Shown in pieces: positions 20,951 to 31,889 of a DNA stretch of 46,448 nt. Both the position numbers and the translations under genes were made by a program. Under the pieces are notes generated by a model that saw only the letters and a program-made list of their open reading frames with translations, had not been told where the DNA came from and made no database searches. Positions within the stretch are counted from its first letter, which is position 1. Each line of letters opens with the position of its first letter. This DNA is from an uncultured Acidobacteriota bacterium (GTDB taxonomy: Bacteria; Acidobacteriota; Terriglobia; Bryobacterales; Bryobacteraceae): NCBI GenBank assembly GCA_900696665.1, contig CAADGY010000269.1, forward strand, positions 1-46,448, read 5' to 3'.

Positions 20951-22507
20951 ATGAAGGCGCTTGTACTCTGCCTGCTCGGTCTCGCCGTGTTTCCGGCAGC
21001 CGGCTACGATCTGCTCATCCGCAATGCAAGAGTCGTCGATGGCTCGGGCAATCCCTGGTTCCACGCCGATGTCGCGGTAGAGAACGGAAAAATCGCGGCG
21101 GTCGGAAAGCTTCAGGATGCCTCCGCGAAGCGAACCCTAGACGCTCGCGGCCTGGTTCTCGCTCCAGGTTTCATCGACGTTCATACGCACGTCGAGGGCG
21201 GCATTTTGAAGATTCCCGCCGCCGGCAACTGCGTGCGCGATGGCGTCACTACGATTGTGACGGGCAACTGCGGCGGCTCGCGCGTAGACCTCGCCGGCTT
21301 CTTCAGCGACCTGGAAAAGACGGGCATCGGGTTGAACGTCTCCTCGCTGATCGGCCACAACTCGGTGCGGCGCGATGTGATGGGAACGGAGAATCGCCAG
21401 GCCACGCCGGAGGAGATCGTCCGTATGCAGGAACTGGTGGAACAGGGCATGCGCGACGGCGCCGTTGGCTTTTCCACCGGCCTCATCTACATCCCGGGCA
21501 CCTACGCCAATACCGGGGAGGTAGTGAGTCTGGCCAAAGCAGCCGCGAAATACGGCGGCGTGTACGCCAGCCACATGCGGGATGAAGGCGACAAGGTTCT
21601 TGAAGCGATTACCGAAGCGGTTCACGTGGGCCGCGAAGCAGGCGTGCCGGTGCAGTTATCGCATTTCAAGATCGACAACAAGCGTCTGTGGGGTACGAGC
21701 GGCAAATCTATCGCGCTGGTTGAAAAATTCCGGCGCGAAGGCGTGGACGTCGTAGTGGATCAATATCCGTATGACCGCTCCAGCACGAACCTGGGAATTG
21801 TTCTGCCGAGTTGGGCGCTGGCCGGAGGCGCGGAGGCCCTCAAAAAACGGCTTTCGGAGCCGCGGACACTTGCACGCATCAAACGCGAGATGGCCGCCAG
21901 GCTCCATCATCTCGGGCACAGGGATTACTCCTATGCAATGGTGGGTAGTTTCTCGCCCGACCGTTCTTACGAAGGCAAGACCATCAGCCGGATCAATCTC
22001 ATGAAGGGCCGGCGGAAAACTCTCGCCAACGAGATCCGGACGGTGTTAGACCTCATGCAGGCCGGGGGCGCGCACATGGTCTATCATTCCATGGGGCAGC
22101 AGGATGTCGAACGTATCCTGCGATACCCCAATACCGCCGTGGCCAGCGATGGCGGTGTGCAGGAACCCGGCGCCGGCGTCCCGCATCCGCGCTCGTATGG
22201 CACCAACGCGCGCGTGCTGGCGGAGTTCGTTCGCGTACGAAAGGTACTTACCCTCGAAGATGCCATACGCCGTATGACATCGTTGCCGGCACGCACCTTC
22301 GGCTTCCGCGACAGGGGACGGATCCTGGAAGGTATGGCGGCGGATCTGGTCCTCTTCGATCCGGACACTGTCCAGGACAAGGCCACGTTCCAGGAGCCCC
22401 ACCAGTTTTCGGAGGGCTTCGAGATGGTGCTTGTCAACGGAATACCGGTTGTCGATCAATCACAGCCGACCGGTGCACTCCCCGGACGCGTGCTCCGAAG
22501 GCAGTAG
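20951..22507 (+). CDS. Secreted N-acyl-D-amino-acid deacylase-like amidohydrolase
   Basis: 518 residues with a signal peptide (MKALVLCLLGLAVFPAAG). The amidohydrolase beta-barrel opens with DLLIRNARVVDGSGNP. Metal ligands are in GFIDVHTHVEGG (HxH), YASHMRDEG, and LSHFKI. The C-terminal strand reads GMAADLVLFDPDTV. The Cys of TIVTGNCGGS matches the metal-bridging Cys of D-aminoacylases. The protein would deacylate N-acyl-D-amino acids, or a related lactam or dipeptide, in the periplasm. AGAGG-like GAGAGGAG lies about 12 bases before the ATG. The next gene starts six bases after the stop. Confidence 0.85.
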   Translation: MKALVLCLLGLAVFPAAGYDLLIRNARVVDGSGNPWFHADVAVENGKIAAVGKLQDASAKRTLDARGLVLAPGFIDVHTHVEGGILKIPAAGNCVRDGVTTIVTGNCGGSRVDLAGFFSDLEKTGIGLNVSSLIGHNSVRRDVMGTENRQATPEEIVRMQELVEQGMRDGAVGFSTGLIYIPGTYANTGEVVSLAKAAAKYGGVYASHMRDEGDKVLEAITEAVHVGREAGVPVQLSHFKIDNKRLWGTSGKSIALVEKFRREGVDVVVDQYPYDRSSTNLGIVLPSWALAGGAEALKKRLSEPRTLARIKREMAARLHHLGHRDYSYAMVGSFSPDRSYEGKTISRINLMKGRRKTLANEIRTVLDLMQAGGAHMVYHSMGQQDVERILRYPNTAVASDGGVQEPGAGVPHPRSYGTNARVLAEFVRVRKVLTLEDAIRRMTSLPARTFGFRDRGRILEGMAADLVLFDPDTVQDKATFQEPHQFSEGFEMVLVNGIPVVDQSQPTGALPGRVLRRQ

Positions 22508-22513
22508 GGAGCA

Positions 22514-24433
<1,920 letters not shown>

Positions 24434-24436
<3 letters not shown>

Positions 24437-24442
24437 TATTAT
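24434..24442 (+). promoter_or_regulatory. Extended -10 element before the YprB-like gene
   Basis: TGA-TATTAT at 24434-24442 fits an extended -10 (TGn plus a 5/6 hexamer). It overlaps the stop of the ABC-F gene and would start a transcript near 24449, about 22 nt before the next ATG. Confidence 0.3.
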
Positions 24443-24470
24443 TGGGGCAAAGAAAAAGCGAACCTGCCAG

Positions 24471-25724
24471 ATGGATCTACAGGACCAGCTTCAGCAGCTA
24501 CGGCGCCGCATTGCGCGCATAGACAGGAAATACGCAGGCGCCACAACGCCCCTGCAGTCAGCGGCCCAGGATTGGCGGCTTCCGGAGCGCTATTCCATCG
24601 AACACTGGCTCAGCGGCCAGGAAGTGGAAACCCCGCAAGGGCGTCACTTTGAAACCGAGCGAATTTGGGAGCGCCACCGCCGGCATGGCAGCATCGGCAT
24701 ATCGGATTTGAACGATCTGCCTCCGGACCTGTTCGACGAACTGACGGGCTGCGCCGTCGATCCGGTTGCCCCGCATCACTGGGCCTTTTTGGATACGGAA
24801 ACGACCGGTCTCGCCGGCGGGTCGGGCACGTATGCGTTTCTCATCGGCGTGGGACGGATCACCGCGAAGGGGTTTCACCTGCGCCAGTTCTTCATGCGGG
24901 ATTACGACGAAGAAGCAAGCCTGTTGTTCGCGCTTGAGAGGTACCTGTCGGAATTTTCAGTGCTGGTGACGTACAACGGAAGAGCGTATGACCAGCCTCT
25001 GCTCGAAACCCGCTACCGCATGTCGCGGCGGAAGGCGCCATTCGACCATATGAGGCATGTCGATCTGTTGTACGGGGCGCGCCGCTTGTGGAAGCTTCAA
25101 TTCGAAAGCTGCCGCCTGGTGGATCTCGAAAATCAGGTCCTGGGAGTAGAGCGCGAGGGGGATCTCCCGGGCGAGATGATTCCCTACGTCTACTTCGAGT
25201 ATCTGCGGCACCGTGAAGCTTTTCGTGTGGCGCCGATTTTTCATCACAATGCCATCGATATTCTGACTCTGGCCTGTTTGTGCGCGATTGTGCCGTGGGC
25301 GTTCCGCTCGCCGGCCGAGGCGCGCCTGAGGCACGGGCCGGAAATGGTGGGGATCGGGCGCTGGCTGCGTAAATGCGGCCGGATGGAAGACGCGCTCCTG
25401 CTGTTCCGCCGTGCAGTAGATGCCGGGCTACCCGGCGACCTGTTATTCCGGACGCTATGGGAAGTGGCGCAACTGGAGAGAAAACTCGGACGCATGGACG
25501 CTTCGGTTGCGGTGCTTACCGAACTGTCGGCCTGCCGCAATCCTTTCCGCGCCGCCGCACTGGAAGATCTGGCGAAGTATTATGAACACCGGGAGCGGAA
25601 CTACACGATGGCGCTGGAGATGACCCGGGCAGCGCTCGCGTGCGAAGATTCGAGTCCTCTGCGGCGCCGCGAGCAGCGGCTTGCCCGGCGCCTCGCCATA
25701 CCGCGCACCCGGAGGTTATTGTGA
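24471..25724 (+). CDS. YprB-like DEDD exonuclease domain protein (RNase H fold)
   Basis: 417 residues. A 3'-5' exonuclease-type RNase H fold occupies about residues 95-260. Asp and Glu are in AFLDTETTGLAGG, the second Asp in VTYNGRAYDQPLLE, and the last acidic residue in HHNAIDILTLA. This four-carboxylate set matches the YprB ribonuclease-H-like family. The C-terminal third is helical and repeat-like (tetratricopeptide flavour, RALLLFRRAVDAGLPGDLL and similar). It probably degrades single-stranded nucleic acid; the natural substrate is not known. Its stop overlaps the start of the next gene (GTGA). Confidence 0.82.
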   Translation: MDLQDQLQQLRRRIARIDRKYAGATTPLQSAAQDWRLPERYSIEHWLSGQEVETPQGRHFETERIWERHRRHGSIGISDLNDLPPDLFDELTGCAVDPVAPHHWAFLDTETTGLAGGSGTYAFLIGVGRITAKGFHLRQFFMRDYDEEASLLFALERYLSEFSVLVTYNGRAYDQPLLETRYRMSRRKAPFDHMRHVDLLYGARRLWKLQFESCRLVDLENQVLGVEREGDLPGEMIPYVYFEYLRHREAFRVAPIFHHNAIDILTLACLCAIVPWAFRSPAEARLRHGPEMVGIGRWLRKCGRMEDALLLFRRAVDAGLPGDLLFRTLWEVAQLERKLGRMDASVAVLTELSACRNPFRAAALEDLAKYYEHRERNYTMALEMTRAALACEDSSPLRRREQRLARRLAIPRTRRLL

Positions 25725-27130
25725 CTCGAAGGCTCTGGCTCACAGGGATGGTTTCCCTTACCGTCCTGGGGACAGAACCTCTCCGCCTCCATCCGGAGAA
25801 TCCTCACTATTTTCTTTTTCGCGGCAAGCCGGCCGTTCTGATAACGTCCGGAGAACACTATGGAGCGGTGCTGAATCTCGATTTCAATTACACCCGGTAC
25901 CTGGAGACTTTGAATCGTGACCGCCTGAATCTCACCCGGACTTTTACCGGCGTGTACAGTGAAGTGCCCGGTTCGTTCCAGATCGCCTCCAACACCCTTG
26001 CACCCAAGCCGGGCCGGTTCATTGCGCCGTGGCAGCGCGCGGGTGACAAGTTCGACCTGACGAAATGGGACCAGGCGTATTTCGCGCGGCTGAAGGATTT
26101 CTTGCGGAAAGCGAACGATCACGATGTGGTGGTGGAACTGGTGCTCTTCTGCCCGTATTACAAAGACGAAATGTGGGAGGCGAGTCCGCTCAACGCCCGG
26201 AACAACGTCAACAACCTCGGAAACGTAGAACGGCAGGAGGTTCTCACTCTCCGTCATCCCGAATTGGTGAAGGTGCAGGTGGCAATGGTGAAGAAGATCG
26301 TCACCGAGTTGAACGGGTTCGACAATCTCTATTACGAGATCTGCAACGAACCGTACTTCGGCGGTGTGACCCTGGAGTGGCAGGCGCACATCGCCGGGGT
26401 GATTGCCGAAACCGAAAAGACGCTGCCCAAGCGGCACTTGATCGCCCAGAACATCGCGAACGGCTCCAGCAAAATTGAAAACCCCAATCCGCTGGTCTCC
26501 ATCTTCAACTTTCATTATTCGCGGCCGCCGGAAAGCGTGGCGATGAATTACGGCCTGAACAAGGCTATCGGCAACAACGAAACCGGTTTTGACGGAATGG
26601 AAGACGCCACTTACCGGATCCAGGGTTGGGAGTTCCTGCTGGCAGGAGGCGCACTATACAACAATCTGGATTACTCCTTCGTGGCGGGCAGCGAGGGCGG
26701 GACGTTTCAATATCCTCCGGCTCAACCCGGCGGCGGGAGCACCCGTTTGCGCCAGCACCTGCGAAACCTGCATGACTTCATGGATCGTATCAGCTTCATA
26801 CACATGAAGCCCGACCGCAGCATTCTGGCGGGCGGGTTGCCGGAGAATGATTCGTTTCAGGCGCTGGTGGAGCCGGGAAAATCCTATGCCGTCTATATCC
26901 ATCACGGGCGTGTTGTGAAAGACGCCAGGCCACGCTACCAGGTTGACGCCACCCCGCACCACCTGGCCCTGGAACTCCAGCTTCCTGCGGGAACTTATCA
27001 CATGATGTGGGTGAATCCGAAATCGGCCAACGTGGAGAAGTCGGGTACACTGCGGCACCCCGGAGGGAAAGCAACCCTGGATTCACCCGAGTACACCGAA
27101 GACATCGCCTTGCGGCTGACGGCGAACTAA
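25721..27130 (+). CDS. Secreted clan-A glycosidase-like protein with C-terminal collagenase-type domain
   Basis: About 469 residues from GTG 25721, which follows GGAGG by five bases and overlaps the previous stop. The N-terminus TRRLWLTGMVSLTVLG is a twin-arginine-like signal. The core resembles a TIM-barrel glycosidase: YFLFRGKPAVLITSGEHYG at the start, an Asn-Glu acid/base candidate in YYEICNEPYFGG, and a nucleophile candidate in IGNNETGFDG. The last 110 residues (from FIHMKPDRSIL) look like the putative collagen-binding domain that follows DUF4038-type glycosidases. It likely hydrolyses a plant or microbial polysaccharide outside the cytoplasm; the substrate is unknown. It overlaps the convergent methyltransferase gene at the stop codons. 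Confidence 0.75.
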   Translation: MTRRLWLTGMVSLTVLGTEPLRLHPENPHYFLFRGKPAVLITSGEHYGAVLNLDFNYTRYLETLNRDRLNLTRTFTGVYSEVPGSFQIASNTLAPKPGRFIAPWQRAGDKFDLTKWDQAYFARLKDFLRKANDHDVVVELVLFCPYYKDEMWEASPLNARNNVNNLGNVERQEVLTLRHPELVKVQVAMVKKIVTELNGFDNLYYEICNEPYFGGVTLEWQAHIAGVIAETEKTLPKRHLIAQNIANGSSKIENPNPLVSIFNFHYSRPPESVAMNYGLNKAIGNNETGFDGMEDATYRIQGWEFLLAGGALYNNLDYSFVAGSEGGTFQYPPAQPGGGSTRLRQHLRNLHDFMDRISFIHMKPDRSILAGGLPENDSFQALVEPGKSYAVYIHHGRVVKDARPRYQVDATPHHLALELQLPAGTYHMMWVNPKSANVEKSGTLRHPGGKATLDSPEYTEDIALRLTAN

Positions 27131-27828
27131 ACGGGGCGGGCTTTTGCCGCCACGCCGGCAATCTGCGGGCTCACGATCGGGGTGGGAGCCGTGATCTCGC
27201 GATAAGAGACGCTCTCGAAGCCGGCGGCTTCAATGTCGGCTAAGGTTTGGCGATTGGGGTGGCATCCATCGCCCAGCCGCTTCCAACCTGGAGTTACCAG
27301 GTTCTGGATACGCCGCAGGCGGCTTCCCTGTGGTGCCGCCACGTGCTCGATGAACAGAAAGTTTCCTCCGGGCTTCAGAACGCGCAGCACATCCTGAAGG
27401 CAGCGTTGCGGACTGGGAACGCAGCAGAGGACAAGCGTGCTGATCACGGCGTCGACACTGCTGTCGCGCACAGGCAGCGTGTCCGCCGGAGCAATCAGCA
27501 TCGAGACCGGCAGGTTGACCCGGTTCGCCTCACGCCGAAGATAGGACGTCATGAACGGATTGAGCTCGACGCCCGTCCAGCGCACCTGTTCCGGCGGCAT
27601 GTAACGAAGATTCGCTCCTGTCCCCGCTCCAAGTTCGAGCACGGTTCCGCGGATCCCGGCAAAAAGTTGCCGCTTGTAGTTCGACACAAACTGCTCGTAG
27701 CGCTTGTTGAAGCGGGCCAGTGCCCACGCGAAGATCCGCTGTGCCAGACCAGCTTTAAGAGCATCCATATGTCGCCTGCGCACGTCCGTTCGATTCGCAG
27801 GCAAGGGAATGCGGGTCCACGCCGCCAT
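27127..27828 (-). CDS. SAM-dependent methyltransferase (METTL7/UbiE-like)
   Basis: Up to 233 residues. Motif I is VLELGAGTGANLRYMP. The acidic residue after strand 2 is in GVELNPFM, motif II is in VDAVISTLVLCCVP and motif III in LKPGGNFLFIEHV. The segment GDGCHPNRQTLADIEAAGF is close to the GCxxNRDT...IxxAGF pattern of METTL7/thiol methyltransferase-like proteins. The outer start at 27828 adds a Pro/Arg-rich 20-residue leader unlike the family; ATG at 27768 (MDALKAG) may be the real start. It is followed by a convergent gene overlapping at the stop codon. The substrate is unknown. Confidence 0.82.
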   Translation of the reverse strand: MAAWTRIPLPANRTDVRRRHMDALKAGLAQRIFAWALARFNKRYEQFVSNYKRQLFAGIRGTVLELGAGTGANLRYMPPEQVRWTGVELNPFMTSYLRREANRVNLPVSMLIAPADTLPVRDSSVDAVISTLVLCCVPSPQRCLQDVLRVLKPGGNFLFIEHVAAPQGSRLRRIQNLVTPGWKRLGDGCHPNRQTLADIEAAGFESVSYREITAPTPIVSPQIAGVAAKARPV

Positions 27829-27863
27829 CTGCGTATGCGCCTTTTTCTGAGGGCGCGTTGAAA

Positions 27864-28523
27864 CTACTTCCGGACCTCTACAACGTAGGACCCTCGGTTC
27901 AGCCAGAAATAGCGCCAGGGGAATCGCCTGAATGTGGGGCTACGAAACCCCGCTCCTTCGAAGATCCGCAACAACTCACGCTTTGAATAACGTTGAGCGT
28001 GCCACCACCATTCAATGAGTACCTTCGTTTCTGGTGTCTTTCGCGTAATCATCCCCAGCATGCAACCATCGGGCGCCAGCCGCGCGTGGAGTTCCCGCAA
28101 CGCCTGCGGGAGATCCGGTTTCGGGAGATATTCGAGCATGGAAGCCGACAGGATTAAGTCATAGTCCTTCCACGACGAGGGCAGAGTCTCAAGGGCTAAA
28201 ACATCGGCCCGCTGAAGCTGCACTCTGGGGATGCCTCGGGCATCCAACGTTTCCTGGAAGCGGTGGAGCATCCGGGGAGTAAGGTCGAAGCCGTCGATGC
28301 TCTTGTAATCGAGATTCTTCCGCCGGAGTGCATCGATAAACGCGAACGTCGCCATGCCGAACCCGCATCCCGCATCCAGTACGCGCATTCCGTTTCGAAG
28401 CACGGGGGAGCTTTCTAACAGCGCCTGTATCCCTCGCCGGGACTGGAAAATTACAACGAAGGAACTGTAGCGGTCGATTTCCGCTGTGTAAAGCTCTTGA
28501 ACGGCCGAACGACTCAGTGCCAT
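27864..28523 (-). CDS. SAM-dependent methyltransferase, class I
   Basis: 219 residues. The Rossmann-type core begins with GMRVLDAGCGFGMATFAFI (motif I). IDGFDLTPRML gives the acidic residue binding the SAM ribose, and YDLILSASMLEYLPKPD and LAPDGCMLGMIT form motifs II-III. The C-terminus (FRRFPWRYFWLNRGSYVVEV) is aromatic and could contact a lipid or membrane. It lies 35 nt upstream of the second methyltransferase on the same strand, so the two probably form an operon. No evidence for substrate. Confidence 0.82.
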   Translation of the reverse strand: MALSRSAVQELYTAEIDRYSSFVVIFQSRRGIQALLESSPVLRNGMRVLDAGCGFGMATFAFIDALRRKNLDYKSIDGFDLTPRMLHRFQETLDARGIPRVQLQRADVLALETLPSSWKDYDLILSASMLEYLPKPDLPQALRELHARLAPDGCMLGMITRKTPETKVLIEWWWHAQRYSKRELLRIFEGAGFRSPTFRRFPWRYFWLNRGSYVVEVRK

Positions 28524-28596
28524 TACTACTTATTCCAGATTACACCGCACGTGGGATGAAACCCGGTGACGCGCAGCGTGCTGGCGCGTTTCCAAT

Positions 28597-29553
28597 TCAC
28601 TGGTTGAAGCTTTCTTGCACAAAGAAGGCCCGTTTGCGGCCGGAACACCCTATGCGTCCGCGGAATTTGATCTTGCCGTTCAGGTTTAGATCCAGCTCGC
28701 GGTGTACCGGGTAGTCAAACGCAAGAACATCCCCGGGCTTCAGAGCCATCAGGTCTCCAACAGTTAGCGTGGGGCCTTCGAGCCGGGCATCAATGCGAAC
28801 ATTCGCCGCTTTCACAAGGTTCAGTACACGGGCTTGTTCGGCTTCCGTCGATTCCGTTTTCCGCACCGACCATTGCTGATCGAAGCGTTGCCGCAGCATC
28901 TTGACGATCATCGACGGCACGCCGATGTTCATCATTCCCGATCGTTCGCCAATACGAACTTCCATGCTTACGGCGACCACGGCTTCATTCGGCGCCAGGA
29001 TTTGCAGCATCTGCGGCTCGGTCTCAAGAGTATCGACATGGAACTCAATTTGGGAAACCGCGTGCCAAGCCTGTTTGAGGTCTTGCAGGATGATCCTGAG
29101 CAATCCATCGAGAATGCTTCGCTCGATCTCCGTGATCTCACGGTTTATGTTGCTTTCCGCTTTTGCGCTGCCGCCGAGAAGCATTTCAAGAATGGGAAAT
29201 ACCAGCGACGGATTCACTTCCATGACTGCTTTACCATCGAAGGGCTTCATCCCAAGGGAGACAAGGCAGGTCGGAGACGACAGGCACTGCGAGAACTCCG
29301 TGAACGACAACTGCTCTACCGAGACCAGGTTGACCATCACATACGCGCGCAGATAGGCCGAAAGACTGGAGGCCAGGGAACGCGCGAAGTTATCGTGCAG
29401 CATGTGGATGGCCCGCAGTTGATCTTTTGCGATCCGGTCAGGCCGGCGGAAGTCGTACGACTGGGCCTTCAGTGCATCGTTCTCCGATTTTCCACCGTCC
29501 CGCAGGTTGCGGAATACATTGTCGATTTCCTGCTGCGAAAGAACCCGGTCCAA
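28597..29553 (-). CDS. fliM: Flagellar motor switch protein FliM (TTG start)
   Basis: 318 residues from TTG 29553. The N-terminus reads MDRVLSQQEIDNVF, the classical CheY-binding motif of FliM (LSQxEID). The CheC-like middle domain contains SLASSLSAYLR, VNPSLVFPILEMLLGG and NREITEIERSI. The C-terminal SpoA domain ends with LMALKPGDVLAFDYPV. A GGAGG sequence lies eight bases before the TTG and no nearer ATG/GTG gives a family-like start. A perfect sigma-28 promoter lies 30-60 bases upstream. FliM forms the C-ring switch controlling rotation. No other flagellar structural gene is adjacent, so this is an isolated fliM; the frame continues upstream of the TTG only as a shadow of mtaB. Confidence 0.9.
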   Translation of the reverse strand: MDRVLSQQEIDNVFRNLRDGGKSENDALKAQSYDFRRPDRIAKDQLRAIHMLHDNFARSLASSLSAYLRAYVMVNLVSVEQLSFTEFSQCLSSPTCLVSLGMKPFDGKAVMEVNPSLVFPILEMLLGGSAKAESNINREITEIERSILDGLLRIILQDLKQAWHAVSQIEFHVDTLETEPQMLQILAPNEAVVAVSMEVRIGERSGMMNIGVPSMIVKMLRQRFDQQWSVRKTESTEAEQARVLNLVKAANVRIDARLEGPTLTVGDLMALKPGDVLAFDYPVHRELDLNLNGKIKFRGRIGCSGRKRAFFVQESFNQ

Positions 29554-29584
29554 GGCGCGGCCTCCGTTCAATAAGCCTGTACAC

Positions 29585-29611
29585 TTATCGGCCGGTTGGG
29601 GGGAAACTTTA
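29585..29611 (-). promoter_or_regulatory. Perfect-consensus sigma-28 (FliA) promoter of fliM
   Basis: On the minus strand TAAAGTTT (29604-29611) is followed after exactly 11 bases by GCCGATAA (29585-29592). This matches the enterobacterial FliA consensus TAAAGTTT-N11-GCCGATAA at all sixteen positions. Transcription would begin near 29578, about 25 nt before the TTG start of fliM and upstream of its GGAGG. It lies in the short divergent region with mtaB. Confidence 0.85.
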
Positions 29612-29613
29612 GC

Positions 29614-30939
29614 ATGCAAGGTAGAATAGGCAGAGAAGTGCACAGCTTTCACGTACAAAATTTCGGCTGCCGCGCCACGCAAGCCGATGGAGCGGCGCTC
29701 GAAACCATGCTGGCGAGGAAGGGCATGCAGGCCGCGGATGGTGCGGCCGGCGCCGACCTGGTGATCCTCAACACCTGCACGGTCACCTCCTCCGCCGACG
29801 AGGATGTCCGGCACGCGGTGCGGCGTGTTCACCGGGAAAACCCGTCCGCCCGTATTCTGGTTACGGGCTGTTATGCGCAGAGGGCGCCCGAAGAACTGGC
29901 GGCAATTCCCGGTGTCTGGCGGGTGGTGGGAAACAGCCATAAGACGCAAATTCCCGACCTGCTTTTCGAACCGCGAGACGACACCCCTTACCATGGCCAG
30001 ATCCACGTGGGAGACATTTTTGCCCAACAGGAATTCCTCGCCGCTCCGGTGGAGGATGCCGCCGGCGACCGCACCCGTCCGAACTTGAAGATCCAGGACG
30101 GCTGCAATAACCGGTGTTCGTTCTGCATCATTCCGTTCGTGCGCGGGCGCAGCCGCAGCGCACCCGTTGAACAGGTAGTTTCGCAGGTTCAGTCGCTAGC
30201 CGGCCGTTACCGGGAGATTGTGTTGAGCGGCATCAACTTAGGGCGGTGGGGACGCGAGCCGGGCGGCCGCATGCGGCTGGCCGGTCTCATCCGGCTATTG
30301 CTCGCGGAGACGGACGTCGAGCGGCTACGGCTGAGTTCGGTGGAGCCGATGGATCTCTCCGACGATCTTCTCGGCCTGATGGCATCGTCGCCTCGCATCG
30401 CAAAACACGTGCATGCTCCGCTGCAATCGGGGTCGGATCGCGTGCTCCGGCGCATGTATCGCAAGTACCGGCCGCACCACTACGCCGATCGCATTCGGAA
30501 AGCCCGGCTGCTGATGCCGGACGCCGGTATCGGTGCGGACGTAATGGTGGGCTTTCCGGGCGAGACGGAAGAAGAGTTCGAAGAAAACCGCCGGTTCATC
30601 GAAAGTCTTCCGTTCACCTATCTCCACGTATTCACCTATTCCGGGCGGCCCGGCACCCCAGCGGCGCTGCACGCGTCCCAGGTGCCCCAGCCGGTTCGCA
30701 AGCAGCGCAACCGTATTCTGCGCGAACTAGCCGCGGCCAAGAACCTGGAGTTCCGCCGGAGTATGGTCGGCCGTTCGCTCCCGGTCGTGACGCTCGAAAA
30801 GGGAAACATGGCGATCAGCGGCAACTACCTGAAGGTAGAACTTACCTGCCCGCGCGAAGCGAACCGCATCGTTGAAGTGGAAATCGGCGGCCTGACCGCC
30901 GGCGGTTTGCGCGAAAAGCAGCTCCTGCCGGTGCTGTAG
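29614..30939 (+). CDS. mtaB: Radical-SAM tRNA methylthiotransferase, MtaB-like
   Basis: About 440 residues. The N-terminal MTTase domain has its three cluster cysteines in NFGCRATQAD, LNTCTVTSSAD and VTGCYAQRAPEEL. The radical-SAM cluster is in DGCNNRCSFCIIPFVRGRSRS (CxxxCxxC). HAPLQSGSDRVLRRMYRKY and VMVGFPGETEEEFEEN are typical of the barrel, and a C-terminal TRAM-like region follows. MtaB adds a methylthio group to t6A37 of tRNA. ATG at 29614 has a G-rich tract upstream; GTG at 29638 would give the same distance to the first Cys as in B. subtilis YqeV and sits ten bases behind a TAGAAT box, so it is a serious alternative start. Confidence 0.88.
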   Translation: MQGRIGREVHSFHVQNFGCRATQADGAALETMLARKGMQAADGAAGADLVILNTCTVTSSADEDVRHAVRRVHRENPSARILVTGCYAQRAPEELAAIPGVWRVVGNSHKTQIPDLLFEPRDDTPYHGQIHVGDIFAQQEFLAAPVEDAAGDRTRPNLKIQDGCNNRCSFCIIPFVRGRSRSAPVEQVVSQVQSLAGRYREIVLSGINLGRWGREPGGRMRLAGLIRLLLAETDVERLRLSSVEPMDLSDDLLGLMASSPRIAKHVHAPLQSGSDRVLRRMYRKYRPHHYADRIRKARLLMPDAGIGADVMVGFPGETEEEFEENRRFIESLPFTYLHVFTYSGRPGTPAALHASQVPQPVRKQRNRILRELAAAKNLEFRRSMVGRSLPVVTLEKGNMAISGNYLKVELTCPREANRIVEVEIGGLTAGGLREKQLLPVL

Positions 30940-30946
30940 GCCTACA
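30935..30946. repeat. 12-base palindrome over the mtaB and recR stop codons
   Basis: TGTAGGCCTACA is a perfect palindrome that contains the TAG of mtaB and, on the other strand, the TAG of recR. The two convergent genes are separated by two bases. Whether it has a function is unknown. Confidence 0.5.
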
Positions 30947-31541
30947 TCTCCCGCCGGTTCTCGAGAGATTTCGACATCGTTACTTCGTCGGCGAACTCCA
31001 GATCGCTGCCAACCGGAATCCCCATCGCGATTCGCGTGACCTTGACGCCAAGAGGCTTCAATAGCCGCGAGAGATAAGAGGCGGTTGCCTCGCCTTCCAC
31101 GGTAGGGTTGGTGGCAAGAATGATTTCCGCCACCTCGCCGGAGGAAAGCCTGTTCAAGAGCCCCTTGATTTTCAACTGTTCCGGGCCCACACCGCGGAGC
31201 GGTGAAATCGCGCCATGAAGAACATAGTAGACTCCTTCATACTGGCGCGTGGTTTCGACCGGCAGGATGTTGTGCGGCTCTTCGACGACGCAAATCGTGC
31301 TGCGATCGCGGCCTTCATCGCGGCAGAAGGGACACAGTTCGCTGTCGCTGATGTTATTGCATTCCGCGCACAGGCCAAGCTTTTCCTTTACGTCGGCAAT
31401 TGCCTGAATCAGCCGGTCGGAGTCTTCGCGCCGGGCGCGGAGCACATGAAACGCGAGCCGTTGCGCCGACTTCTGGCCGATTCCAGGCAGGCGTTTGAAC
31501 TCCTGAATCAATCGGGCCAACGGTTCCGCAAAATCGGGCAT
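30942..31541 (-). CDS. recR: Recombination protein RecR
   Basis: 199 residues, the normal length. The N-terminal helix-hairpin-helix is [20 protein letters not shown]. The zinc finger has CAEC and CPFC. The Toprim domain includes [12 protein letters not shown] and [20 protein letters not shown]. It acts with RecO/RecF in gap repair. Downstream of dnaX and ybaB on the same strand, with nine bases between ybaB and recR, matching the widely conserved dnaX-ybaB-recR order. Confidence 0.96.
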   Translation of the reverse strand: MPDFAEPLARLIQEFKRLPGIGQKSAQRLAFHVLRARREDSDRLIQAIADVKEKLGLCAECNNISDSELCPFCRDEGRDRSTICVVEEPHNILPVETTRQYEGVYYVLHGAISPLRGVGPEQLKIKGLLNRLSSGEVAEIILATNPTVEGEATASYLSRLLKPLGVKVTRIAMGIPVGSDLEFADEVTMSKSLENRREM

Positions 31542-31549
31542 AGTGGCGG

Positions 31550-31858
31550 CTAGAACAGACCCGGAGGCAGACCCATGCCTCCCAGGAGTCCACCCATCTT
31601 CTGCTGCGTTTCGTCTTCCACTTTCTTGTGGGCTTCATTGAACGCCGCCATCATCATGTCCTGCAGCATCTCGATATCGCCGGCCACTTCGGGGTCGATG
31701 GTCACGCCGAGCACTTTTTTCTGCCCGTCCATTTTCACGGTCACCATGCCGCCGCCGGCGGAGGCCTCGACGCGGATCTGTGCAATTTCCTCTTGCAGCT
31801 TCTGTTGCATCTGCTGGGCCTGCTTCATCATCTGCTGCATGTTACCGGGTAGTTTCAC
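31550..31858 (-). CDS. Nucleoid-associated protein, YbaB/EbfC family
   Basis: 102 residues. It starts with [20 protein letters not shown], the helical Met/Gln-rich arm of YbaB proteins. The beta core reads [24 protein letters not shown] and the C-terminal helix is [18 protein letters not shown]. Dimeric DNA-binding protein influencing nucleoid organisation, encoded between dnaX and recR as in many bacteria. Confidence 0.93.
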   Translation of the reverse strand: MKLPGNMQQMMKQAQQMQQKLQEEIAQIRVEASAGGGMVTVKMDGQKKVLGVTIDPEVAGDIEMLQDMMMAAFNEAHKKVEDETQQKMGGLLGGMGLPPGLF

Positions 31859-31889
31859 GTTGTCGCTCCTTGTTTGATACCGGCCAAAA

